Shown here piece by piece: positions 1 to 12,076 of a stretch of 64,000 nucleotides of DNA. Every line of letters begins with the position of its first letter. Position 1 is the first letter of the stretch. The position numbers and the translations under genes were made by a program. A model generated the notes under the pieces. It saw only the letters and a program-made list of their open reading frames with translations, had not been told where the DNA came from and did not search any database. This DNA comes from Dimorphilus gyrociliatus (Eukaryota; Annelida; Polychaeta; Dinophilidae): the NCBI GenBank assembly GCA_904063045.1, contig CAJFCJ010000034.1, positions 4,531 to 68,530 on the forward strand, read 5' to 3'.

Positions 1-3000
1 GCTCTAAACAAGCCTGTCATTCTTGTTATCAGGATGGGTGCCATGCATCATATGGCATCCCGTGAGCATTTCTCAACCTTCCATTTATTCGGATAACTCT
101 GTGGAGTCCTTAAATGGCTCCAGCTCCTGGAGCTTCTTGCCTGAGTTACTCCTTTGCTCGTCCCTCAACAGTAGGCTATTGCTAGTCTTCTTTGTGAGTA
201 TACTGCATGTCCCGGTGTACCCACTTCACTATAGTTGTGCTATTCGCACCATCTTTTCCCAGTCATGGGAAAATGGTCTAAAGATGTTCCCCAGAATACG
301 CACTGAGTCATACCTATATAACAGCGTCAACCATTGTTTGTCTGAATGCTTCCTCCTTCTGTACCGAGATCAGCGATTTGACTCCTTCAATCCTTTTCCA
401 AGAAGAAGGATTCGATTACGGTAATGTATCTTATTCTTTCTTGTGAATGCATCCAGCTTAGCATCAGCATTTTGATCTGTCTGAAGACTGCATTATTATT
501 GATATGAAAACTAACTTCTACTCCCTTCAAGTTCAATTTTTTGACAGCCTCACTGCCAATACTGCTGCTTGTAGCTCTGCCTTGCATAGAATTACATTCT
601 TTTCATTGATTCTAGCCTTGGCAGTTAACAGATCATCTTTTTACCTTCTCCTAGATAATAGTCGCACAATGTGCTTTTAAGGAGGCGTTGCAAACCATCT
701 TCAGCTTTTACCTCCAACATATCTACTGGCTCTTATTGATCCTTGAGTGACTTCCAGAGTCTTTGTAGTATTGTCTGCTGTTCGCTGATAGCTCGTATCC
801 CAATCACCATTGTCCCTTATTATCTCGGAGAACAGTAACCAGTCATATTCTCTCTCATATACCAGATCTCTCTTAAATCTCACTAAGAGACTCCTCAACC
901 TACACTCTGCTAGCGACAGTTCAGCCTCAGATCTCTGACATTCCTTTTGAAAGGAATGGCAGCCTTTAGCTCTTGGATGTCAAATTCATTTTTGAATTGC
1001 TCCAGTGCTTTAACATTGTTTTATGCTGAGCTTTTCTCCTTCATAGGTATCTCTAGCTTTGATTTCATCATCCTCCACTAGAGATTCCTGTTGCTCAACT
1101 GATTGCGTAGTGATGCAGACATTGGCTCCCAGCTCCACTTGAGTAAGTAGGCTTAATGGATCCTGCGTTTTCTACCAATACAGACCCACCTAATGGATAC
1201 TTTACTATTCTCCTGTTATCGGAGACATATTGCCTTGCTGCAGGTGTAGATCTTGCTTGTCTACTCCTATTATCAAATCTAAATCTCCATTACTTCTGGG
1301 ATTCTTATAAGGGTAGTCTTCCCTTCCCATTCTATCTCTATGTTCTCTTCTTCTTGATAGACCTCTATGAGTTTTATCTCTAACAACTGCCTCCTATCAG
1401 ACCCAGCCCATTTGGTAGAGGAATTACTATTACATCTGCTGGTGAACCTTTTCTCTGCGAGGAGTGTTCTTAGTTGCAAGCCTACTTCTCCAACCTTTAT
1501 CCAGCTTAAGTCTTGTGGCACACTCTCTTGACACCATTGAGATCTGTGAGCCTGCATCCATTAATGCTGATATCCTCTGATTCTTTACTTCGAAGACTGT
1601 CAGAGGCAATTGTGAAATAGTTGGAGAGTTTGTAGCAGTTACTCTGCTCACTTTTTTGTATTTGGGCTTAACCCTAGGAGTATTGTGCCCATTCCCAGAT
1701 CCTGATATAAGGTCCTCTTTTGGAACATGCATTAAGGTATTGTGTTCTCCTCTACACTTGTTGCATCTGACACCAGACTGACAAGCTGTAACCAGATGTC
1801 CTGCTCCGAAACATTTGAAGCAGAGTTTGTTCTCCCGTAAGATCCCCTTTTTGCTGCCATAGGAACAGTCCCTAAAAAACTCACAGTTTCTGATGTCATG
1901 CTGGCATTTGCAAGCTGGACAATTGTTCTTCCTGTGAGTTGCTATTGCTGCTGGCTTGAATTTCTTATGAGCGTCATCTTTCTTGTACATGGTCATTGCC
2001 TCTTCATTCTTACATGTTGAGTTTATAAATTTCAGCAGTTCCTCTCGAAGCAGTGCTGATTGAAAGGACTCATTAACTTCCAAGCTGAACTTTTCAAGAA
2101 ACCTGCTGCGTAGCCCTTTGGCAGCAGAGATAAAATAGCTGAACAAAGGAAGGATACCTCTTCTGAAGTAGCTCTGTTCTCCAATTGTTCTACCATTAGA
2201 TATATCTGTAAGATGGCCAATGATACCACCATTCCTTCTTCCAAAGTCTGACTGAAGCCTAATTTTATCTTTTCTATGGTGTCATTGATGGTTGGTCCAT
2301 CCTTTCCGATTCCACTCTTCCACACCTTCCATATGTCCTGAAAGGGATTTTTTGCGTACTCATAGGTCAGGACGTACTTGTGCTGTAGTCCCTTTGTGAC
2401 CTATAGAAGGTAATGGTACTTAACCCTATCAGTTGCATGCGGGTAGGCTTCTAGGACTGCCTGTGTTCTCAACACAAATTGCTGTAGTGGCATATTGTGT
2501 CCGTCATAAATATATTCAGACAACTCTCCCAGAGGTGATATATCCACTACGCCCACTGTAGCTGTAGGACTTGCTCTGTCTGACATTTCATCCATTCTTA
2601 AAGCCATTCTTTCTAGCCACTCCTTATATTCTTTAGACATTTGGGAATTCTGGTCACATTTCATCAGAGCCTTTAGATCATCTAGCTTTTTGTGGAACAT
2701 TGCCTGTAGTTCGTTCTTAAGTGCCTCTAGCTGCCTTTTGGTCTGACAATGTGTGGCGAACTCTACCTCCCTCAACTGAGCTTCAGTTAGTACTGAATTT
2801 TGGGTGCATTGAGTCTCAGAGTAGTTGTTGTATATTGCCTCTTGTGATTCCCTTTCGGACGCCTCTTCGCTTAGTTCCTCAAGACTTGATTCCTCCATTT
2901 CCAAGGTGGCGGTGCCATTTCTACTGCCTTCTTTCAATTGAATTTCGAAGGAATCCATTGGTCCACTATTGGGATGTTGGGTACCTATTGGTTCTCTTAC

Positions 3001-3372
3001 TGTTGGGGTGCTTTTATACTGTGATCTTGTACAATGTTCTTCCCATGGTGCCCTCTCTACTGTTTTGTCAGGGCTGTTAGGAGATTTCTTAATCCCACTG
3101 GCCTTCCTTTTATTTTGCAGAGGTATCAATTTGGCTCTTCTTTGAAGGTCTAATACCTTCTCTTGGACTGTAAGAACTTCTTTAGTTCTCAGAAGTTCAT
3201 CTATTTTATCCAAGGCATTTTCGAATCTGTTGAGTATATCTTGTGTCACCCTTCCTCTCTCCAAACTATTCCCAATATGTCCTAATGACATTCTAAGAGA
3301 ACAGAGAACTTCCTTCTCTGGTATTTCTCCACTCTTCCTTTTCATAGTTTGCCTTCTTTCAGGTTTCATCAT
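1..3372 (-). pseudogene. Broken gag-pol coding region of element A
   Basis: Translation starts near 3372 and is open through a Glu/Lys-rich, coiled-coil-like gag to a TAG at about 2401. Coding then resumes with gag C-terminal sequence, three zinc-knuckle motifs (CPACKCQHD, CFKCFGAGH and CNKCRGEH cores, about 1750-1930) and an aspartic protease core (ALMDAGSQ, near 1550). Frames shift several times by single bases between 1 and 2150. No RT is present. The gag stop and a one-base frame change after the protease are shared with copy B, so they predate the duplication. Other single-base differences are private to this copy and could be decay or assembly error. Confidence 0.85.
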
Positions 3373-3571
3373 GTTAATTTCTTACACTCACTTAATATCA
3401 CTTAGACTTATTCCAGGAGAGGAGGTTGAATTGTCCAATTGAGAAAAAAAGAATGTTCAATACTTTTCTTTCGAACGTTCCAAAAAAAAGAAAAGAAAAA
3501 AGAACTGCAGAACAATTTCTTAATTGGATTCTCATATATTCGCTTAGAATATCCTTGCTTACATTTGATAC

Positions 3572-3750
3572 TGTTCAAGATCGGACTTCTACGATTATGA
3601 ACTATCTATATTTACTGTCGGTAACCATATCAAACGGTTGCTGTATTCTATTGACCAAAGTTAATAATTATCACGTGTGGATACACGTGATTACGTAACT
3701 ATGAGATTACGTCTTGTCGCACATACTATTCATCTAACTGTTTGTAAACA
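3572..3750 (-). repeat. LTR of element A (179 bp)
   Basis: Read on the minus strand it begins TGTTTACAAACAG and ends CTTGAACA (TG...CA ends). It matches the LTR of copy B. About 120 bp of its 3' part aligns with the 238-bp LTR of copy C and the solo LTR, including the inverted E-box pair ATCACGTGT/ACACGTGAT. The first 50-60 bp are different or truncated. Confidence 0.8.
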
Positions 3751-3981
3751 ATTATTAAAATGAATCGTTGACGAAAACACATTAGGAAACCATATAATAA
3801 GAATAAATCAACAGAAAGAAAATCGATTCTCAGAGAGCAAAAATATTTCTAATATTTCTTTACAAACATCAAAAACAACAGACCGAAATCCATTTTAATA
3901 AAAAAACCTATTAACAATAAGAAAATGCAATTTCTGTAAAATGTTCAGATTTTAATTGAAAAATTAAACACTAAGTTTACT

Positions 3982-4027
3982 CAGCTGATCATTTAAAATA
4001 TTATATTAAAAAAAAAGCACTATAAAA
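3982..4027 (+). promoter_or_regulatory. MP1 core promoter: CAGCTG E-box and TATA box
   Basis: CAGCTG at 3982-3987 is followed 33 bp later by TATAAAA at 4021-4027. The ATG is 46 bp after the TATA box, leaving a very short 5' UTR. The same arrangement sits upstream of the other protease copies. Confidence 0.7.
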
Positions 4028-4073
4028 ACCCCAAATACTGCTCTTGAAACAAGAAGCAACAGTTTCTCCAACC

Positions 4074-6303
4074 ATGAAACTCTTACTAGCTCTTTGTCTC
4101 ATTGGCTTTATTGCTGCAGTTCCCATTCGTTAGTTTTACAAATTTTCAAACTATAACATTTTAATGAAATATTCTTCAAACGTTCGTTTTTCACTTTTCA
4201 GAACAACGGACTGTGAAAATTCAAGAATTCAGAAGAGTTAGACGTTCACTCGACGACCATCATGAATTCCATGTTGCTATTCCTCTCGAGAAAAGCTCAA
4301 TCCAACTCCGTCTCAAAAGAAACACCAACATCAACACAAACATGAAAATTGTATTCCACAATGGAGATGTTGCTGAAGGTTATTTGGATGGAGTTCATGC
4401 TTATCAAGATATCAATACTGGTGCCGCCGTTATGGTCACTGAGAAACTTGTTGATGGAAAAGTCAAAAGATCTATTGAAGGAAAGTTTGAAAATGAAGGT
4501 TTCGAAGTATCCATCGCTCCAAAGAAAGACGGTGATGATGATGAACACGTTCTCGATATTCCATCCTTCTCTGATAAATCTTTGACTTCCCAACTATCTT
4601 CTTTCGAAATTGATCAACTTTCACAAAGAACTAAGAGAGCCGTCTCCAAACCTCACTATCACATTGAGGCCGCAAACATCATTGATTACACAGTATGGGA
4701 ATACTTCCTCCAATCAACAGTTACCAATTCCGAAAGCGACGCCGTTTCTGCTATCAGATATCATTACAGTCATATCATGAACGGAATTGATCTCGTCTAC
4801 AGAAGAATCAACGATCCAAGATTCATGATGTCATTGTTTGTTAAGAAAATCATGATTGTAAAGGAAAAACAAAACTGTCCATTCACTGACGGACCATCTC
4901 CTTTGAATATGGCTATGCATAATGGTAGAGAAGTAATCAGTGCGGGCGAATCATTAAATCAAATCTCTCTCTGGATGGATAACTCCGCCAACACTGGAGG
5001 AGCCGACTGGATGGATTGGGATCACACTTTCGTTTGGACTAAAAAAGACATTTACGGATCGAGTCACAGCACAATTGGATTTGCCCCAGTAGCAGGAGTT
5101 TGTTCCAGAAGAGGTATCTCAATCAACGAAGATCTCGGCATGGACTCTTGGAAGACAGCTGCTCACGAACTCGGACACAATCTTGGCTCTCCTCACGATG
5201 GTACTGCACCAAATGATGCTTGTGCCGCCAGTGTTCAAAATGTCATGACTCCCACACTCACTTTCTACACAATCAATCAATTGAAGAACGCTTTCGTTTT
5301 GAGTCAATGCTCAATCAATTCCATCTACAACACAGTTATTGGAAACGGTCAAAATGGATTTAAAAGAGTATGTTTGATGAACAGAGTATGTGGACACGAC
5401 GCATTCAACCAAAACGAAGCCACTGCTGATGAAGTACTTCCAGGAGTCAAATATTCATTGAATGAACAATGTACATTGAGATTTGGTAATGGAGCCGTTG
5501 CTAACGATGTTGGTTGCGCTCAAAGCGAAAAAGATGATATTTGTCACCGTCTCGTCTGTAGAGTGGGAAACTTTTGTAAATTCGAAGAACCAGGAGCCGA
5601 AGATGGATCATCATGTGGAAATGACAAAGTCTGTTTGAAGGGACGATGTGTCGAATCTTCTCAAGTCAATTTGTACAGCAAAGAAAGTCACAACGCCGAA
5701 TGTACATCAGGATCAACATTGACAAGAAACGTTCCAAGTGGTTGTACTAATTCGCCAATCAACGTTCCAGTCAACTATGGAACCCATACAAGAACATTCA
5801 CCAGCTGTGGTGAAATTATTGGAGAAATGCCACACTTGTGTTTCGGTCAATTCGACCAGTCATGTTGTAGAGAATGTAGAAGCAAAGGATTGATCAATGA
5901 AAACGATGCGGCAACAAGTACAAGTTCTCTTTGTGATCCAAACCCATGTAAGAATGGCGGTGTTTGTCGTCAATACGGAAACTCTGATTACGTATGCGAA
6001 TGTGCAGTTGGATTTACAGGAAAGAATTGTAATGGAGACGAAGCCCCAGTTACATCTGCCCCAACAGTAGCTACAACGACAACAACCGCCGCACCAACAA
6101 CAACAACAACGACAACAACCGCAGCACCAACAACAACAACAGCAGCTGCAGCATGCATTGATTACAATTATTTGTTTAACTTGAGAAATGCAAACCAACA
6201 AATTGTTGATCAAGTAACTTGTAGTCAAGGAGCGTCTAAATACGGATCGGCTTTCTGTAACATATTAAGAGCATATTGTTGTAGTTCTTGTAAAAATTTG
6301 TAA
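4074..6303 (+). CDS. Secreted reprolysin/ADAMTS-like metalloprotease MP1
   Basis: Two exons (4074-4128 and 4202-6303, phase-1 GT..AG intron of 73 bp) give 718 residues. The first exon encodes a signal peptide (MKLLLALCLIGFIAAVP). Then come a pro-domain to a furin-type RTKR site at about residues 161-164 and a catalytic domain with HELGHNLGSPHD at 340-351 (three zinc histidines, catalytic Glu, the Asp typical of reprolysins) and a Met-turn at 367. An ADAMTS-type Cys-rich region (about 408-501), an EGF domain (about 596-628), a Thr/Ala linker (about 634-668) and a six-cysteine ShK-like tail (670-715) follow. Family knowledge indicates a zymogen activated in the secretory pathway. Substrate is unknown. 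AATAAA lies at 6327. All key residues are present, so it looks functional. The ShK assignment is the least certain part. Confidence 0.93.
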
Positions 6304-6435
6304 GTTGAAAGTGTATGGTTTATTCTAATAAAATCTTTATATTGTATGAGAAAACTGGTTATCAATTATCATTAGAATATATAGGATTGTGAAGGACTGC
6401 TGTATTGTTTTTAAGTTGTTAATTGAAGAACTTAA

Positions 6436-6673
6436 TGTTTGAGAACCTGATCGCGATCAGCAGGTGTTGTTGTGATAGTCAGACATATATATATATACAT
6501 AAGTATCAAGTCTCATGTGTCATACAACGAGACGTAATCTCGTAGTTACGTAATCACGTGTATCCACACGTGATAATTATTAGCTTTGGTCATTAGAATA
6601 CAGCAACCGTTCGATACGGTTACCGACAGTAATTATACATAGTTCGTAATCGCAGAAGAACCGATCTTCAACA
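6436..6673 (+). repeat. Solo BEL/Pao LTR (238 bp)
   Basis: It matches the 3' LTR of element C at 45434-45671 over its full 238 bp, with TG...CA ends and only a few differences. There is no internal element sequence on either side. I see no clean target-site duplication: flanks are CTTAA and AAGCT. It contains the perfect 14-bp palindrome CTGATCGCGATCAG (6447-6460) and the hairpin ATCACGTGT-ATCC-ACACGTGAT (6553-6574). It lies just beyond the 3' end of the decayed receptor G1. Confidence 0.9.
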
Positions 6674-6944
6674 AAGCTCATCACTGAAAAGATAGATTAT
6701 AATGATTATGATAATTTTTTGTTAAATATTTGAAAGCATCATACAACTATACTCTTTAAGATTAATTTGCTTTTTTAGATTTCTTTCGCTGTTTGTAGAG
6801 CAAAAAAGTAAGATTATAAAGTATAAATTAATTTATGAATGAAATATATTTATTAATTAGTTAACAGCATTAAAGTCTTTTAATTTTTTTAATATACACT
6901 AATTGTAATAAAATATTTCTTAATCTATTTAATAATAAACATAC

Positions 6945-9900
6945 TCACACCGTAAAGTAATATAAAGAATACATAGAATACAGAATATGACCATCATTCG
7001 CAAGATGTAGAGATGTACAAGTAGTAACTTGCCGTTGTTGAAATTCCTTGATAAGTGTATATAAAATATAAACTAATTATATTAAATAAAATGATAAATA
7101 TTCATATACCTTATGAAAGAAGATTGGAATAATTGATAACATCATATTGAAACAGAAAGTTATTGTAACTCCTCTTGGTAAAAATCCGTCTGTCATAACT
7201 TTTGAAGGATATATAGTGTAATATCTTTGAAAGGGGAGAGCCGCTAAATATAAGCTAGAATTTAATACTCCTATTCCAAATAGTATTTTACATAATTTGC
7301 ATAATACACTCATTTTCCATTCATACAAATATTCTGAAAATACTCCCTTGAAAGTATAATCTACTACAAGTGTAATTAAAAGGTGTATATTGATTAATAA
7401 ATCAGAGGTTATGAAGCCGAAAAAGTACCCATTGTAATCGTTAACTTTACTAACATTATGAATAATAATTAATATATTTCCACATATACTAAGAATCATA
7501 ATTAACCATAGCAATACTCTTACTACTTTCTTATCAATTAGATTATCACAAGTTGAGAAAGAAATGACTTTTGGTGTACAATATTTCAAAGATTTAATAA
7601 TTTGTTTGATTGTGCAACAAAAAGTAAAAGTTTCTGAGAAGAGATATTCTACATTTGTAAGTGATTTCAACGCTTTCATACTAGATAAATAATCAATTAA
7701 TTCGGTGTTATTTAAATGAAAAATTTTCAATTTTCCAAATTCAATAAATGATAATTCAGATATTTTCAAAACTTATAATAAACGAACAGTCTGATGGTAT
7801 TGTATTTCGAGAATTTTTGAAACAAGGTATTTCATCATCACCTTGTAAACAATCTACTTTTTCATTGCAAATTTCGTCTAATTTTAAGAAAATCCTTTCA
7901 AATTGACATTTAAAGTATCCCTTTGGAATGAAATTATCTAAAATGTTCAACTAATCCTTACAGATATACTTGGAAAGAGAATGTAAAAAATTCTCACTGC
8001 AATTCATTTCATCATCGCCATAAAGACAATGTCTAATTCCATCACAATAATTTTTTATATGAATACAATAATGGATTTTTCTACATCGATAATAACCAGA
8101 CTCACATTGATAATTCGAACAATTTGTTAATTCAAAGAAGGGAAAATGAGGTCGAGTTATCAAATATCCCATTGAATCATAAGTTATTTTACACTTGGTG
8201 GTATTTTCATTATTTGTATATGGATATCGTAAATACGAAATTAACTTATCAGTCGAGCACAAACGGTTAAATTTACGAAGTCTATGTTGATAATACCATT
8301 TGTGTTATTTTTGTTTCTATGTCAATTTTTAAATACTTACTCTTCAGACTCTCCTAAGCTGTTTTTTATAATTTTATCACAGTTCATATGTTCTTCATCC
8401 GCCGGTGGAAAGCTTTTACAATCTACTTTCAAATCGCAAACATTTGACTGTCTTAAACATCTTCCAGAGCAAAAGTGAGTAGTACAACTCTCTAAGATTT
8501 TTGCAACCAGAATATCTTCAAAACTCCTATAGAATGAAAAGAGAATACCTTGACAATCTATTTCATCTGAAAAGTCTATACAATTTCTCTCATTATCGCA
8601 GAACCTTTGTGGTTCAATACATCCTTCATCATTGCATTGAAATCTTTGTGCATGGAATAATGAATAAATGTATATATATACTGTATATACTGTATACTAG
8701 AGATGATCAAAAGAAAAGACTTTAAATACGAGAGATCTCTAGCTAAAATATTAGCTAAAATAAGCTTTTATTTTATCACCACTTGTATAGATATATAATT
8801 TATCAATGATTATTGTACTTGTCAAAATCACATGTTCTTTCTGTGAACAAATGTATACTTAATAATTATGATAGGGCAAAAAAAACAATTATATTCATTA
8901 ATTGTTTAACCGCAAAAAAGCTCATCACTGTTGTCAGGACAATCCTTAGCTCGATTACAAACTAGATTTACGTTAATAAGTGTATTTGAGCTATCAGAGC
9001 AACGGAAATATAGTTGAACAGAGCAATTCATTTCATCAGTTCCGTCTAAGCAATCTTGAATTTTATCGCAAATATTCATCGTACTTATATAAATATTATC
9101 TTTTACACACTTGAACGCATCTTCAGGGCAGAACACTATACTCTCCTCTGGAAATGGATTTGCGAATGATAACTGTTTAGCTGTTTTTTAAATAGAAATA
9201 TATAAATTTTAATAAAATAACTTTCAAATTGTTTATGAATTAATACGAACCGGAAACGGATTCACAAACTACATGACGAAATTGTACTAAATCGCACGAA
9301 ACAGAATTAAACATTAGCCTTGAAATTGAGGCGCATTTTGAATTAATAATCCATTTGTCTAATGTTTTGAATAATTTTAATAAAGCATCTTCGCAAGTGC
9401 CTTTACTAAGTGTTTCCTCACTATTGATATAAAAGATATCATAGGTTATATAATACTTTTATTAAATATCTATAAACAACTGAGAGAAATGCATAAACCA
9501 ATATCCAGATATTTCAAATGGTAAATTATCTAAATTGACCGGAAATGATCTACCAAATTTATTTTTGGCTATTTTTATTTCTGTAGAAAACAGTAGGCTT
9601 ATAAAAAGTCTTATCATCAATATTTATAAATTCAAAAGATGATGCTGAAATCGACTTTATCTATGAATATTCAGTTTGTTTTATATATGTATGATTTCAA
9701 CTTTACTTTTTAAAAAGTCTTTAAACGATGGCAAACTTTTTACTTCAAGCAGTTCATGTAAATAAGCCATATATACAACACCAAATAACTTTGATAGTGA
9801 ACCAATATTCACTAATGTCATATTATATTTTTTACAAAAATTACTAGCTTCCCGATAAGAAGATAAATGAGGTTTGTATTGAAATTTATAGCAGCTTTCC

Positions 9901-11323
9901 TCCAAATAATATATATCTGACCCATCACAGGCTATCAATAGTGTAAAGTAAATGTATTCTTTTGACCTAGAATATACTACTTACGATGAAAGTATTGAAT
10001 CTTTGTACATCTTATTAATAAATGTACATTCTTTATTCTGTTTGTTATCAATTTTAAATTGCATTGTTCAAAAGTTGTTTGATTACTTGAACAATTTAAT
10101 TCATATAAAACATCAAATAAAAATGTATTTGTTCTAAATTCAAAAGTTCCAACTCCCAGGTTAAAAAATGAGCAAGTAATCTAAAAAGAATTGATTAATT
10201 AACTAATTAAAATGTGATTTTTTAAGATTATAAAAGATAGGTAACTACATCAGCGTATAGTTTTTCAAAATGTGGTACTAATATACTATACCACATTCCT
10301 TTGTAGAAAGCTTGTAAATAGCCTGATATTTCATTAATTTGATTTGTGTTACTACTCTTGTAAATTATTAAATTTTCAGAATTAAAAAGTCTAAATGATT
10401 CTTTAAAGAAAATAGTTCCATTTTTTTAATTGAATATTTATTCTCTTTCAAACCTTTTAAGATTTTCTGCTCTTCTTGGCAATATATTTTACATAGAGTT
10501 TTTCTAATTATCAAAAACGTCGGCGAACAATCCTCAAGTTGATTATCATTAAGCGCAAAGCTTTCTTAAATATTTATACGAAGAACAAAAGGAATATGAT
10601 TGGTTGTTATATCGACAATAAATGTATTCTTTAAAGAAAGAGCTCGTAGAAAATGCTAAGGTGTACAAAACTATTGAAAAAAGTTAAATATTTAAAGATT
10701 ATTAGTTGTAAATGTAAATATTAATTGATTTGGCTATTAACATGGTTGGTTGATTTTCATACATTTAATATGAATAGGTCTTATAAGCATTGGTAATCTA
10801 CAGTACATCATTTCTCTGTTAGATAATAACTAATAAATTATTTAATGATACAAATAGTAAGATGACGTACGTACACTTCACAATCTAATACGAAACGAGA
10901 CCACGCTCCACCCGAACAATATAATTCCGCTCTTGTATTACCTATAGATTATGAAATAGTTATTGTTATATAATTTCCAATACTCTTATTCTTTTATAAC
11001 AAACTTTTGTAATTATATGCAGCATACAGATGGTGATACAAACTGTCATATCCGAAACGAGTGCAAATTTGTTTACCAGCATTAAACAGTTTAGAAATTG
11101 CTGTATATTGTTTTGTTCCAAAATCAAGTATATAATATTTTTCATTTCTAAGCACTGAAATTGTACCAGTTATTGATATTTCATCTTCGTGAATAATGTC
11201 TTCAATCTTTATCTTCAAATCATTCAGTTTTATCTGCAAAATATCTCTTTCGCATGTTTCGGTCAAATTTGCAGTAGTTTTACTATTTATTAAATGTAAT
11301 ATAATGAATAAAACCTCTATCAT
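6945..11323 (-). pseudogene. G1: decayed SRCR/CTLD/LDLa/LRR/7TM receptor
   Basis: Minus-strand remnant with the module order of G2 and G3. It has a signal-peptide exon (start 11323) with an SRCR-like core (ICTRFGYDS), SRCR pieces at about 10870-10940 and 10230-10600 (GYLQAFYKGMWYSILVPHFE), a C-type-lectin-like domain (about 9680-9940 and 9240-9430), and LDLa repeats (8906-9136, about 8540-8650, 8350-8480, 7951-8262, 7756-7950). A shortened LRR stub and a 7TM start follow (7077-7769). After the last LDLa the frame shifts into the LRR/7TM part. The TM4 exon ends at a GTATAT donor. The next exon (7046 down to 6945) aligns with G2 extracellular loop 2 and then hits TGA at 6945-6947 in TM5. TM5-TM7 are not found. 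DRY is replaced by FQRYY. Expression is possible but a working receptor is unlikely. Confidence 0.8.
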
Positions 11324-12076
11324 ACCCTTTGACTTGAAAAAGAACCATTACTAGTTTTTTATACTGTAATTACGATATTAGAATAAAGTACAAGAAAGAT
11401 TAATACTCTCTCTATTACATATTCAATTAATGATAATGGATTTATTTCTTAGTATGAAAATAAAAAGCGTCTCTTTTTTCGAATCGTATCTTTTGTATTC
11501 GAAATTAATTAATGATTGAATAATAACAAAATAACATAAATTTAATTAATTGGCTAATTTTTTTAATGTCATCATCAAAATTTGGTCTCTTTATATTTGG
11601 TTTCAGATTGTTTAGATGAACGTAAAGCCGTTTCCGATTATCGTCTATCTATTAATTACATTTTAAAGAAAGAACAATTAAGTATTGAGAATTTCTTGAA
11701 AATAGTAAATTTAATACTTTAAAAGTAAACAAATTGGAAACAAGTCCATCGTATAGAATTAAATTATATTGATGAGCTTCCTTTAACGCAGTTGTAACGT
11801 TATGGATGTAATATTTAATTTGTGAAAGGCTTAAATCCTTTAAATGATCTCTGCTTAATTGTTCACTTTTTGAATGGCATAAAATATTAAATTTCTTTAG
11901 ATTATGTATAAAATATAAAACTGAAAAAAGTATTTGTTATCTTTATTGAATATCATTAAAGAAAATCGTACTTTGCTTTTCTCTTTCTTCTTCCGCTTTC
12001 CTTAGTATTTTTTCTCTGAAAAATAACATAAACAATTATGTTAAATGTAACTTAAAATGCAGTATATTGATTTTAA
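11324..12076. other. Spacer between receptor remnants G1 and G2
   Basis: AT-rich. On the minus strand, after an acceptor-like ...TTTTTCAG near 12015, there is a short open stretch of charged residues (EKILRKAEEEREKQ). This could be a cytoplasmic-tail exon of G2, but I find no matching donor. Otherwise nothing recognisable. Confidence 0.4.

Larger units (their letters stand above)
1..3750 (-). mobile_element. BEL/Pao LTR retrotransposon, copy A (5' part, cut by window start)
   Basis: The element reads right to left. Its 5' LTR is at 3572-3750, followed by a purine-rich leader, gag, protease and the start of the RNase H/integrase part, which runs off the left edge. It is a near-exact reverse complement of copy B (29830-33607), including the flanking protease gene, so A and B are one duplicated copy rather than two insertions. 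The reverse transcriptase domain is absent: the region after the protease joins directly to a segment that lies downstream of RT in copy C. Family assignment rests on three gag zinc knuckles, a DAGS-type aspartic protease, and the RT and integrase retained in the relatives. The element is certainly non-autonomous. Confidence 0.9.
1..6303. repeat. Left arm of large inverted duplication
   Basis: This stretch (retroelement A plus protease MP1 with its promoter, signal exon and intron) matches the reverse complement of 27277-33607 (protease MP4 plus retroelement B). Similarity stops at the protease stop codon: the 3' flanks after 6303 and before 27277 differ. The left arm continues past the window start. 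The arms are about 6.3 kb and lie about 21 kb apart. I see few substitutions and scattered single-base indels between them. Confidence 0.9.

Noticed and set aside
2721-3080. Plus-strand frame in element A with hydrophobic stretches
   Set aside because: Antisense shadow of the gag coding region. The twin in copy B is broken.
6010-6160. Short tandem repeats as a CRISPR-like or satellite array
   Set aside because: They are imperfect ACA/ACC/GCA codon repeats encoding the Thr/Ala linker of the protease. No spacers.
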